From Isochrysis galbana (Eukaryota; Haptophyta; Isochrysidales; Isochrysidaceae), in NCBI GenBank assembly GCA_018136815.1, contig CM030941.1, positions 2,208,039 to 2,272,038 of the forward strand: DNA of 64,000 bases. The letters run 5' to 3'. Below are positions 19,115 through 28,837 of the stretch, piece after piece (the stretch's first letter is position 1; each line of letters begins with the position of its first letter). Under the pieces are notes generated by a model. It had not been told where the DNA came from, ran no database searches, and was given only the letters and a program-made list of their open reading frames with translations. Made by a program: the position numbers and the translations under genes.

Positions 19115-20959
19115 TCAATCTGAAAGAGATGATACTGATCGCTTCAGAGATGCACAATGGGACATCCCACTAAATCGATAGTACTCGGCCAAATATTGCG
19201 CTAAAGGTTTGTGGAGAATCTCGTTCACTTCCGCGCTCTGAATTGATGTGTCCGTGAAAGGTGCACTACGAAATACCGGCCTGGAGAAGGAGTACGCATG
19301 TGGCTCGTTGGCATGGTAAATCAGGTGGTCGGCCACCAACGGGCTCTCTACGTTGGGCTCATGGAAATATTTCGAGAGAAAGTCTGAGAGACCTCGGGCA
19401 AACTCAGGCGCATCCGGATTAGGGATGCTCGAAGCAAGCGCCACTGCCCCATCACGGGTGAGAAGATAGGCAGCAGAGCTCCAGTCCTCCTTTTGCCATG
19501 GCCAGAAAGCAACCGAGGAATTGCACCACTTCCTATGCTGTGCAGCGTTGTTGACGTGGAGCTGAAGCAGCCTCGCATTGGGTGGCGCAAGCTCAGCAAG
19601 CTCGGCAAGTGTATAGGGCGACGAGCGCAGAGTACTAAGATCTAGGTCATCTTCAATAATGAGACTGAGCGCATGCTGCGCTTCGAGTGCCATGCGCGCA
19701 GCTCTCAAGTGGCTGATCGTGCAGCCCAGCTCACCAGGTGAGTAGCTGCGCCTCTCCTCTGGAGAAGCATGGTAAGAGTCTCGAACATTCGAGGCCACAT
19801 GTCGACTTATGATCATTTCGCTTACATTGAAGCCATTGGCAAGCAGGGCATCAAGGTCTCTGTGCAATGTCGCTTGCACGCGTGTATTCGCCGAAATGCC
19901 CAGCTCGACAAACTGGCGCTCCATATACTCCCGCCGTCTCGGATCGCCGTTGATCCAGTACACGTGCAGGTTGGACAACACTCCAGCTGGTTCGAGGGCG
20001 GCCCCAGTACTCACCACGCATTGTTCCCACGATGGTGGCGGAGGAAGTGGCGCAAGCAATTTGGCCATCGAAGCATTGCGCATCGTGGTGTTATAGTGCC
20101 AAGTGGTCAGATCATCAGGGAAATCATACAAGTGAGGATACTTGTGCATCAGCCACTGCTTGATCAGTTCCCCGTGCTTCGCGTAACTATCGTCTTTGTG
20201 CAACGACTTTGTGTTTTGGTGCGAGATAGGCGTCGGGACAACAGCGCACGCCACTCGAGAAGGCATGAACAATTGCGCCTGCCGGCACCATACCAAGTCG
20301 TAGCCCCAATCGTTCACAAGTTGTAGTCCATGCTCGAGGATTCGCCGACCTACCCCAGCGTCCAGGTGAAGAAAGTAGTCGACCTCAACGAGTGGCACCT
20401 GCATCTCCACAAATGTTGTTTCTCTTGCTATCGTTGGGTATGAGGCTGTGGGTTGCCACGATTCCCAGTTGACGTGCCAGAAAGTCTGCGTGTTTTCTAG
20501 CACGACGGGCTGCGAGATTAGTGGCGGACCCGAGGCAAAGGAGCAGGCCCAGCTTTGCAGGAAGCGGTCCATCCGAAAGCGCTCAAACGAGATGTCGTGG
20601 TCAACCAGCCAGATGTAGCGGGGCAGGGGCGTGCTTGTGCTGCTCAGCATGCGGTGTAACAGCGCCGCAAAGCGGTCCTGGTAGTAGAATTTTGCTCGCG
20701 TGAGCCGGTCGGCATCCTCCAGCATGAGCAATTTAGTCCGTATGAGCGCCGCATATTCGTACAGGTCATGCCATTCTGCCGTCTGGTTGTTGAACACGAC
20801 TACGGCCCATGAGGCGATGAGCATACGGGCTGGCCAAAAGGAGACAATGGCCATATTGGCCTTAAGCCGCGAGAGAGAGGAGCTTGAGTGGTCAGTGACG
20901 ACACCGAAGAGAATGCTTGGGCCAGAGGCTGCGCACGCCAGCGCGAGCAAAGGCACCAT
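19115..20959 (-). CDS. Two-domain glycosyltransferase (DUF707-like plus GT25)
   Basis: Single-exon gene of 614 aa; the start is the ATG at 20959 (MVPLLALACAAS), giving a hydrophobic leader. Residues about 60-320 resemble DUF707-type proteins: YIWLVDHDISFERFRMDRFL, ISQPVV, a Glu-rich VEVDYFLH segment, then DWGYDLVWCRQAQ and AVVPTPISHQNTKSLH, the order seen in that family. Residues about 330-600 are a GT25-type (LPS/procollagen galactosyltransferase) domain: VYWINGDPRRREYMERQF, the GELGCTISHLRAARM motif near 409 and the IIEDDLD metal-site motif near 434. The leader implies work in the secretory pathway on glycans or glycoproteins. Donor and acceptor cannot be read from sequence. The fusion of the two domains is the unusual point. 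Confidence 0.78.
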   Translation of the reverse strand: MVPLLALACAASGPSILFGVVTDHSSSSLSRLKANMAIVSFWPARMLIASWAVVVFNNQTAEWHDLYEYAALIRTKLLMLEDADRLTRAKFYYQDRFAALLHRMLSSTSTPLPRYIWLVDHDISFERFRMDRFLQSWACSFASGPPLISQPVVLENTQTFWHVNWESWQPTASYPTIARETTFVEMQVPLVEVDYFLHLDAGVGRRILEHGLQLVNDWGYDLVWCRQAQLFMPSRVACAVVPTPISHQNTKSLHKDDSYAKHGELIKQWLMHKYPHLYDFPDDLTTWHYNTTMRNASMAKLLAPLPPPPSWEQCVVSTGAALEPAGVLSNLHVYWINGDPRRREYMERQFVELGISANTRVQATLHRDLDALLANGFNVSEMIISRHVASNVRDSYHASPEERRSYSPGELGCTISHLRAARMALEAQHALSLIIEDDLDLSTLRSSPYTLAELAELAPPNARLLQLHVNNAAQHRKWCNSSVAFWPWQKEDWSSAAYLLTRDGAVALASSIPNPDAPEFARGLSDFLSKYFHEPNVESPLVADHLIYHANEPHAYSFSRPVFRSAPFTDTSIQSAEVNEILHKPLAQYLAEYYRFSGMSHCASLKRSVSSLSD

Positions 20960-22772
20960 GGGTCTCTTCTCTCGTTTGGGCGTGAGGGGTGGACTGGAGG
21001 GGGGCTGGGCCGAGTGGCGAGTTGGAAGGGAGGGAAAAAGCACAGTTAAAGGCTTCTCAAACCGAGCAAGATACTACCTATCAATCTCAGCTCTCCTTCG
21101 ATTCGCGAGCGCTCCTCCGCATTTTTTCCGATTTATGTCTTCCCTACCTAGAAATAAAGCAAGCCATGTGCCCTGAAGTTCCAGTATCAGATATCCTGCC
21201 CAAGTTTACTCTCTCCTCCTGTGGAACCAACCAACCCCCTACGCGACGCGGGCCTCTCTTTCGTAGTAGTACTCTCATCTGAACACGTTCAGGATTCATT
21301 CGCGTGATGTCGGTGTCACTTGCCGAGCAGATTCAGCCGTCTCAGTCGAAACGCATGATGCGCCCAAGACTCATGGTATGAAGATCCACTGATGGATGGT
21401 CTGCGGTTCCGTGGATTCGCATCCCAACTCGAGCGCGCGAATCCCCGTCTAGACTATCGGGGCGGGAACCCGCGCCACGACGCCGCCGTGCGCGCCGGAG
21501 CATGGAGCGCGCGCCGACTCCCACCTCTCTGGCCGTCATGGCCACCAGCACGGGCGATGGAGTCGCGTTCCGTCGAAAGAGGACCAGGCGGTTCTTTTGT
21601 TTTCACTTGAAACCCGTCACGAAACACCTGCAATAAGAAGACGTCAAAAAGTGATACGTTCCAGAAGTCTTGTTAGATGCTGACTGATGGAAATCTTGAC
21701 ACCTTTATGGAGGTGGCTGTTATGTGTTATGTATTCAGACGGCAGCCGTGTGACATCCCAACCAGTTGTCATGCCATTCAGTATCTCTACCATTTTTTGC
21801 TTCTTCCGCTTCATGAACTTGATACACAGGTCGAGTTCATGTAATGCTGCATTCTAGTTATTATTCTTAATGTGTCAAGGACACCTTGAATACGGACGGG
21901 GGGAGCCGCCTGATGACGAGGGGGGGGAAGGGGGTAGAAAGTATGCTACGTGTAGGTAGTAGGTAGTGGTTCCATGCGCCGCGAGCGAGTGCGGTAAGAA
22001 TATTATGATTTTTTTGTTTTTTAGTAGGTGCTAGCCCAGAATCTTTAGATGTTTTTTATACCTAGCTCATGGGGGGCATCGGTCCAAAAAATTAACCGAC
22101 CACCAAAGCTGAGGTCGCGGCCTCTCAGACAAGGGCGTTGTTGGCGATGTCCCAGTGAATGATAGTCTCACCAGTAGGTAGCCGGCACCTTCAAGAGTTT
22201 TTTTTCATTCGTCGGATTGGTATTTAGTTGGGCTAGCACAGGTACTTTCAATGCGACTAGCAGCGCATTGCTCACTCGCACGAGACAATCAACAATCAAT
22301 CCGGTCCACCACGGCATCCGTCAAGTCTCCTCCCTTCGCAACTCATTGATTGTCGGCTCTTGCTTCCTTGCTGAGGCATGAAGAGGTCGAAAAAAGGTAT
22401 TCGCCGTCACAGTGTACCGCGAAGGAGGTGAAAAAGATATTTGCCGTCAAAGTGTACCACGAAGGAGGTGTTCGCAGTCGATACGTCTGGTGTCTAGCCG
22501 CTGCGAGGTCGATGCGGCACTAAGGGAAGCGTGCTAGAAGCGACAAGCACATTGACCTCGTACCGAATCTGAGGTCTTGCACGGGGGAAATTATTCGAGG
22601 GGGGCGCTCAGGTCACGAGCACATCGACATCTGTGAGGAGGGAGCTCTTCTCCATGCGATCAACATTGCCCCGACCCTTCCACGACGAGGACCTGCAGAG
22701 AACGGAGAGGGGCGTAGCTCGTGCCGCGTATTGCGGGGTCTCGCTACGCCCATGGTAGGCGGCATGAGACGA
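20960..22772. other. Intergenic with fragments of several repeats
   Basis: No gene is supported. 21562-21606 shares GTCGCGTTCCGTCGAAAGAG with 40340-40384 (repeat R4). 21893-22020 is a 5'-truncated retroposon R1 copy. 22021-22057 is an R3 piece. 22392-22470 is a two-unit tandem repeat of about 39 bp (GTATTCGCCGTCACAGTGTA and a near copy). The region is AT-richer than the neighbouring genes. Confidence 0.45.
21893..22020 (+). repeat. 5'-truncated copy of retroposon R1
   Basis: Matches the last ~130 bp of the ~755-bp retroposon (CGGGGGGAGCCGCCTGATG, TAGGTAGTGGTTCCAT, GAGTGCGGTAAGAATATTAT) and ends in a T-rich tail. Keeping the 3' end while losing the 5' part is what target-primed retroposition produces. 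Confidence 0.65.
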
Positions 22773-25700
22773 TCAGGGCGCTTCCTCGCGTGAAGGGCAA
22801 TGATGGCTGCTGCCGCACCCGGTGTTGCGAGATTTCCCCTTGGCGCCAACTGTTGCACCACCCGGCTTGCGTTTTGTCGAGTTGTCAAAAATGGACTCGA
22901 AATCGGCGCTCTCTGCAGAGTAATCCGAAAGGTTGTTCGGATCGTTCAGCTCCTCGTAGATGCTGTTGCCCGCCTTCCCGTCTGCAGCTGCTGCCGCGCC
23001 CGCCGCGTCATCCAAGCTCGTGGCCAGCCCCATGAAATCGGTGTCGTCGCCAAACTCAGCGCTCGGGCCTTCCGGAATCTTGACCGCATACTTGTCGCCT
23101 GAGTCGACTCGTCTCAAGGGAGAGCGCTCCCAGCATAGGCAACGACGCAGCCGGCTCCTATAGCAGACGCACACGCTAAGGAGGAGAATTAATAGGAGGA
23201 GAACCTGAATTGGTCGCAAGAAGTCGATGAAAGGCACCGCGCCAGCCGGCGTCGCCCACTCGACGGAACCGAAGAGTTGCTGCATGGCAGATTGGGCTCC
23301 AAGCATCGAGACGAGGCTTCCGGTGGAGGATGGTCCTGGGATTGATGGTGCGGGTAGGTCTGGCGGAGCGGGAAGGGATTCTGGTAACGGCGCTGGCGGT
23401 GGTCGCGGCCGATGCCACCTTGGGTGACGGTCGGTGGGGCTCCGTGCAGGTGGTGGGGACGGTGGGTATGTACCACGGTCTCGGAAGTAGGCGGGGGGCG
23501 GCAGGGGCGGCGGAAGGGAGTGTTGCGGTGGTGGCGACCACTCGGTCGGGGGAGCGGGGGCCGGCGTCGTCCATCTTGGGGATTGCAAGGGCGATGGCGG
23601 CGGGGACGGAGAGATGAAGATGAATGGGGTAGGAGGTGAAGCTGCAGGGGGTCCAGGGGGCTCTACAAATAATGACGGCGGGGAGGGGAAATCAAGAATG
23701 GACGGCAAGGACGGGAAGGGCTGCGGGGGCGCGAGGAGGGCTGGCGGCGAGATTATGGGCGATAGAGGCAACGGCGCTGCGGGCGATGGCTGTGGCGGAG
23801 GGGTGGGGTGCGGAGGCCGCGGAGATGGTGTTCGGCTTGACGAAGGAGCTAGCAGCGGTGCCGCGAGGGCGCTCGGAAAAGATGCTGTGGGGTGCAGTGG
23901 AGCGGGGACGGCCATAGGCGGCGGCAGCGGGGGTGAATCCTGATCGAGATGAGAAGGAACGAGCTGTTGTATGGACGGCAGGCTAGCCCTCCATGCTGAG
24001 GCGTCCGAAGCGTTTGGAGGGCTGAGTGGACGGCGCAGGGTGGGCGCAGGCGGCAACGGCACGCTCGGTGGTAGGGCGGGTCCCAATACAATCATCCCCG
24101 GTGCGTTTACGCTCAAAGCGTTGTCAATGGCCGGTGGCGACGGGGGCATTGCTGGGTCGATGAGCACGAGCATCAAGGGCGATGCAGGGGGGGATGGCGC
24201 GGCCAGTGGAGCAAGGAGTGGTTCCGACGCATTGGCTTGTTCCGGCGAGAGCGGCGCGGCTGGTGGCGCAGGAGCAGGCTCCGAGTCGCTAGGGATCCCA
24301 GGCGTGAGCATCACGGCCGGGGAAGCGATGAAGGCTCGCGATGCGTTGGCATGCATAGGCAAGAGCGGCGCAGCCGGCGGCGCAAGAGCCAGCTCCGAGC
24401 CGTTGGCGCCCACAGGCGGAAGTGGTGCGGTCAGTGAAGCGATGAAAGGTTCCGACGCATTAGCACCCGTGGGCGAGAGCGACACCGCCGGTGGAGCGAT
24501 GGTGGGTTCCGATGCGTTGATGACAAGAGGCGAGAGCGGTGCGGTTGGGAGTGCGAAGTCGGTTTCCGTTATGTTGCCAACGGCAGCGAATAGCGGCGCG
24601 GCCGGTGGTGCGAAGATGGGTTGCGACCCATCGACGACCGTAGGCGAAAAGTGTGCAGCCGGGGAAACGGGGATGGGTTCCGACACATTAACGCCGGCCG
24701 GCAAGGGCGGCAAAAACGCAGGGGCTGGTGTGGGAGCGGCGGAGGCCGACGCGTTCGCGTCGGTCGCATAAGACTCTACTAGCAGATGTGGTGAAGGCGG
24801 CACGGGGAGTGGCGGTGGCGCGGCCGACAAGCCGGCGCCTGCGACAACGTACTCGGACCCATTTCCGCCTACGTCGCTTGGTGAGGCGAAGGATGCGCTT
24901 TGTGGCGGGGCAGGCGCTGGCACGGGTGGCGGAGCCGGCCTGACGGATTCCGACGAGCCCCCGCCAGTCCCATTCTGGGGGTGGGTCAATGCCGAGGGCA
25001 GTGTCGAGACGGGATTCAAGCCCTGTGAAGGGAGCGTGTCCACCGCACCAATAGCCGGTCCGGATGCATTGACCTCCAGGTCGACCAACCGATCAAAGAG
25101 TGAAGAGGTTGGTGGCAATGGAGCTGATGGCGGCTGTCGTGGCGGCAATATTGTTCGAGTGTTAGGCAGCGCAAGCGGCATTGGCGTGGTTGGTGGCGGT
25201 GGCACATCAACGAGAACCTCGTGCGACCCAACGCCAGACGGATATAGTCCGGCTGACGGAGCCTGTGGCGGCGGGAGTGGGGGAAGAATGTAGGGCGGCG
25301 GTGGCGGCAACTCTGAGGATGGAGAGTCAAGCCCGGCATATGATGATTGTGTCAGGTTCACGGCGTCGGGTGGCGAGATCGGACGTGACGGAAACTCCGG
25401 CACTGCTGATGGTGGCGCCGGCCATGAGCGCACGTCATCCGGTGCTGATGCTGAGGCTTCGGGGGCGTTCGAAGACCCAAACGACGATACAATAGGCACA
25501 TTCGCCGTCGGAGGCATCGGCGGTTTGCGTGCTGGAAGAGGCGACCCCGTCTCGATGAGCAAAGTTGAGCTTATAGCAGGCGATAGGGGAGCTGGTGCAG
25601 CTTCATATGGCAGGGGTCCAGCCGGCGATAGGGGATCTTGGGTGGCTTCAGGTGGCAGGGGCGTTGTGGGGTGCGCAGGCGCGGATGGCGGGCCAGGGGC

Positions 25701-26246
25701 AGATGGTGCCGAGCTGTGAGGTGGAGACTGCGGGTCATCAAAGACTGCGCTCGCCACATGAGAAGGCATAGGCGTCGGTGACGGTGGTGTTGGTGACGGC
25801 GCTGGTGATGCCGGCGGACGCACCTGCACTTCGTGAGGCAGCGTGGTAGCTGGTGATGGACCCACGAGTGTCCAGGTGAGCGGCGGTGGCGATCGCGCGA
25901 TGAACTCGACAGTGGAAATCGGCAGCGCTGGAGGAGACCCGGTTCCACCGCGCATGTCAACCGCCATCAGCTCGTCCAACGGAGGGGGCGCAGGCGAGGC
26001 CGCGCCAGCAGGCGGAAGCTGCTCGAGCGTGGCGGGCGGCAGTCCTGCCGTGGGGAGCAATGACAGCGGCAGGGCAGTCGCAGTCACGAGGTGGGTGTCC
26101 CCGGTCACGGGTATCGCGCTCACAACGGGCAGCTCCTCGCCCTCGCAGCAGAAGCACTCGCTCTCTGCACCCGGCCAGCCATAGCACTCGACGCCCACAG
26201 GCAGAGGTGTGCTACCCCAGCGGCGGCAGCTGCTCTCACACTGCAT
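22773..26246 (-). CDS. Large Pro-rich single-pass membrane glycoprotein
   Basis: A 1157-aa frame from the ATG at 26246; I do not recognise the family. The N-terminus is Cys-rich (CESSCRRWG, ECYGWPGAE, CFCCEG). Residues about 60-1000 are Pro/Ser/Ala-rich, including about nine imperfect 22-26-aa repeats of the type NASEPxxAPPAAPLSP, each with an Asn-X-Ser/Thr sequon, and PPP-rich blocks like hydroxyproline-rich wall proteins. One transmembrane segment (VLLLLILLLSVCVCY, near 1020) is followed by a basic stop-transfer and a ~120-aa acidic tail ending in Cys/His. The layout implies an extracellular stalk with a cytoplasmic tail. No signal peptide precedes residue 1, and an in-frame stop lies upstream, so a missing 5' exon is likely: TGTGAGAGC follows CACATGCAG, a usable acceptor. 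In that case the true protein starts farther right. Confidence 0.62.
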   Translation of the reverse strand: MQCESSCRRWGSTPLPVGVECYGWPGAESECFCCEGEELPVVSAIPVTGDTHLVTATALPLSLLPTAGLPPATLEQLPPAGAASPAPPPLDELMAVDMRGGTGSPPALPISTVEFIARSPPPLTWTLVGPSPATTLPHEVQVRPPASPAPSPTPPSPTPMPSHVASAVFDDPQSPPHSSAPSAPGPPSAPAHPTTPLPPEATQDPLSPAGPLPYEAAPAPLSPAISSTLLIETGSPLPARKPPMPPTANVPIVSSFGSSNAPEASASAPDDVRSWPAPPSAVPEFPSRPISPPDAVNLTQSSYAGLDSPSSELPPPPPYILPPLPPPQAPSAGLYPSGVGSHEVLVDVPPPPTTPMPLALPNTRTILPPRQPPSAPLPPTSSLFDRLVDLEVNASGPAIGAVDTLPSQGLNPVSTLPSALTHPQNGTGGGSSESVRPAPPPVPAPAPPQSASFASPSDVGGNGSEYVVAGAGLSAAPPPLPVPPSPHLLVESYATDANASASAAPTPAPAFLPPLPAGVNVSEPIPVSPAAHFSPTVVDGSQPIFAPPAAPLFAAVGNITETDFALPTAPLSPLVINASEPTIAPPAVSLSPTGANASEPFIASLTAPLPPVGANGSELALAPPAAPLLPMHANASRAFIASPAVMLTPGIPSDSEPAPAPPAAPLSPEQANASEPLLAPLAAPSPPASPLMLVLIDPAMPPSPPAIDNALSVNAPGMIVLGPALPPSVPLPPAPTLRRPLSPPNASDASAWRASLPSIQQLVPSHLDQDSPPLPPPMAVPAPLHPTASFPSALAAPLLAPSSSRTPSPRPPHPTPPPQPSPAAPLPLSPIISPPALLAPPQPFPSLPSILDFPSPPSLFVEPPGPPAASPPTPFIFISPSPPPSPLQSPRWTTPAPAPPTEWSPPPQHSLPPPLPPPAYFRDRGTYPPSPPPARSPTDRHPRWHRPRPPPAPLPESLPAPPDLPAPSIPGPSSTGSLVSMLGAQSAMQQLFGSVEWATPAGAVPFIDFLRPIQVLLLLILLLSVCVCYRSRLRRCLCWERSPLRRVDSGDKYAVKIPEGPSAEFGDDTDFMGLATSLDDAAGAAAAADGKAGNSIYEELNDPNNLSDYSAESADFESIFDNSTKRKPGGATVGAKGKSRNTGCGSSHHCPSREEAP

Positions 26247-26294
26247 GTGGAACTCACTCACACGCGCCAGCCGCCTGAGCCGCCCTCCTGCTCA

Positions 26295-26478
26295 ATCTTT
26301 CTCTCTCGCTCTCGCTCTCTCGCGCGCGCTCGCTCTCGCGCTCTCTCGCGCTCTCTCGCTCTCGCTCTCTCGCTCTCGCTCTCGCTCTCTCGCTCTCGCT
26401 CTCGCTCTCTCGCTCTCGCTCTCTCGCTCTCGCTCTCGCTCTCTCGCTCTCGCTCTCTCGCTCTCGCTCTCTCCCGGC
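26295..26478. repeat. CT/CG-rich microsatellite (CTCTCG)n
   Basis: About 180 bp of CTCTCGCTCTCG repeats on the plus strand, then a C run near 26484. It lies just upstream of the Pro-rich protein. All long frames through it are repeat artefacts (RERERE or LSLSLS). Confidence 0.85.
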
Positions 26479-26980
26479 CTTCCCCCCCCCCCCTCTCTCC
26501 CTCGGCGTGCCGCTGCCCGTCGCCGAGGGGGATTCTCCGGGCTCTCTCTCTCGCCGCCGGGTCTCGCGCGCCGCCAGCCGGGAGGGCACGTATGGAAGCG
26601 TTGAAGAAAAGACATGAATAAGAGGAAGAGATTATGGTGCAGGAGGAGGGGGTGAGGGAGCGAGAAGTGGAGAGAGCGTGAGGAAGTACAAAATAAGCGG
26701 GCAAGCGATCGGGCTAGCTTGAAGAGGGAGGGGAAGGGAGGCATTAGAATTCTCACGAAAATGGAGAAGAGTAGAGCTCTAGAGAGACACGGAGAAGGGA
26801 AGAGAGGAGGGCAGAGAGGAGGGGAAATTAGATAATTGTTTTGTAATATTCTTGACGTCGTTGTCCCGGAAAAAGCGAGCCGAGGAGAGAGCTGGCGATG
26901 TTCCGATGTTAGTTGGTAAAGTACCGCTACTGCCACTGCCCGGCAGCACGCCACACGACAGGGGGGAGGAAGGGGCACGC
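26479..26980. other. Purine-rich intergenic stretch
   Basis: GGAG/GAAG-rich sequence on the plus strand between about 26620 and 26830. If the Pro-rich gene has an upstream exon, its signal peptide would have to be encoded here or farther right; I could not identify it. Confidence 0.3.
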
Positions 26981-27840
26981 TCTCTCTCATTGTTCGAGTA
27001 GAGCGCGTGGGACAGCCGTGGGCAGGCCCATACCGAGTAGCGAGACGAGGGCTAGGTGTAGCATGGTCTTAGCGACGCAAGGAGGGGACGAGATCGGAGG
27101 ACGCCTAATTAAGTGTACACCAAGGCACATGGGGACATGGGGACTATGAGCCCCTTCTAATACAAAACTCCTGACAATCCCCCACAGCATGACACTGATA
27201 CTGCCTTAAAGACAAGGAAGGACGGACTCAGTCCGAAGACTGGAAGGGCTAACATCGCATACATCAATCAGAATTGAGAAGTGTAGCCCGGTGACGATAG
27301 AAGGTTGTCTTATGTCTTATCGAGACGCACATTGCACATTTGACATTTGGTGAAGATGAAGATATCCGCAGTCATTTGTCCAGTACCAATCAGCAAATAG
27401 CAAATAGGAACTGATATCTTGTGGAGATATTGTCCTCGAGCGTACAGTAACCAACGCTCATAATGGCGATTGCGAGCGGTGACCCCAGGATTCTTAATCG
27501 AGTCACGAGCAGCGGAATTGTCAGTATGAATGCCAATAGGTAGCGATCGAGGAAGATCAACGAATTCGAACAGATGTAACAGCTAAAGCGTAGATCGTAG
27601 ATCCCGGGCCGCTAAAGCATATATGGCGGTCTCGGCCTCAGCAGATGACTGCGCAACGATAGTTAGCTTCCTTGAACGAAATGAGATGGCCGCTCCCCCA
27701 CTCACTCCCCCATACATAAGTAAGAGCGTAGCCTGCGAATGGTTTAGTTAGGCATGGATCCCCATGAAGAATCAGCGTAGATGTCGAGCTTATCAACAGA
27801 TCCATCTATAAGGGGACGGGAAAGTCCATCTCAAGATGGA
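26981..27840 (-). mobile_element. Third copia family relic
   Basis: Fossil on the minus strand. An LTR-like end with the purine tract (TGTGGGGGATTGTC in element sense) lies near 27168-27185, and 27240-27830 reads as a degraded copia RNase H region in the same layout as copia-2: TTCTTAATCGAGTCACGAGC and CAGATGACTGCGCAACGATA correspond to the same places in copia-2. It is broken, with many differences from copia-2, so clearly older. Confidence 0.6.
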
Positions 27841-28420
27841 ACACCCCTATCTAACTAAGAGTATGGGTCCATCTCGGGATGTGAAAAGTCCATCTGCGAA
27901 TGTTAATGTTCTTTATATGACACGAGCCATCTTTGAGATGCGCTGCATCTCAAATTCTCACGTGCCATCTCCAAAGATGGAGCATCTTTACAGATGGCTG
28001 ATCTCCATCTTCGAGGTGCGTTTGTGCGCAAGATGTTTACTTTGGATCTAAGAGACGTACGCATCTAATAGATTGGCTTTTAGCATTGTTGAGAGAGCCT
28101 TGTCCGCAAGATGTGCCTCAGCCACCTTCGAGATGGGCGCATTTCAAGAAATGGGCGTGCAGCATCTCTTCCATGCAATCACATTTGAAATGTAACTAAG
28201 CCATATCAAGGACGCGCACATCTCGATAGAAAGGCAAGTGGCATCTCTCGGATGGAACGCATCCTGATGATGAGCCCGAGCCATCTTTGGGATGATAGGA
28301 TCTACAGATTGGTGTTCCCTTTCTTGGAGATGTCTACATCTACATGGTGTGCCGCTACCATCTAAGAGACGTGAGCGCCACACGAGATGCGACGACTCAT
28401 CTTGCGGATGCGCAGGCAGT
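27801..28420. repeat. Array of ~29 degenerate ~20-nt palindromic units
   Basis: Short inverted repeats of the form CCATCT-(2-5 nt)-AGATGG recur throughout, for example CCATCTCAAGATGG at 27825, CCATCTTTGAGATGC at 27926, CCATCTCCAAAGATGG at 27964, CCACCTTCGAGATGGG at 28121 and GGCATCTCTCGGATGG at 28239. Reading successive unit starts gives spacings of about 17 to 23 nt, often alternating 17/23, so a ~20-nt basic unit and a ~40-nt pair. Many units are decayed. It is not coding: frames are broken. It sits between two copia relics. No CRISPR logic applies (eukaryotic, no constant repeat with unique spacers). Confidence 0.7.
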
Positions 28421-28499
28421 GCACGACTCCCGCTACGCACTGCTGCTACTACTGCCCCTAACAATCATAGGTAACCCGAGGTGACGGGGCCCAGCCGAG

Positions 28500-28745
28500 C
28501 CCAACATCTTCAAGCGCGCTTCGGGTGACACATCAATCAAAATTGGTCTCTATGTCGATGACCTCCTCATCGGTTATCCTCGAACTAAGAGCGGTAAGAC
28601 CCAACTCAACTCTTTCATCATACAATACACGTCTCGGTTTGCTTGTGTAGTATCCCTAAACCGCCATCGCTCTTTTGCGGCATGAGCCTAACCAGGGATT
28701 ACGCCAATAAAACCTTGACCATCAATCAAGACAACTACATCCAAA
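28500..28745 (+). mobile_element. Copia reverse-transcriptase piece
   Basis: A short plus-strand fossil whose translation includes LYVDDLLIGYPRTKSG, the active-site region of a copia reverse transcriptase, followed by a related stretch. It is broken and partial; orientation is opposite to the relic at 26981-27840. Confidence 0.6.
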
Positions 28746-28837
28746 CCACGCACGCCAGTCGACGTCGTCCCACTGGCGGCCGGTGGCCTCGACAGCGACG
28801 CACGCGCTGACGAGCGAAGGGAGGAGAGGGAGGGAAA

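Noticed and set aside
26254-26704. Arg/Glu- and Leu/Ser-rich frames in the CT microsatellite
   Set aside because: Pure products of (CTCTCG)n; open in several frames on both strands.
27801-28420. CRISPR-like array
   Set aside because: Eukaryotic context, units contiguous and degenerate, no constant repeat separated by unique spacers, and no cas genes.
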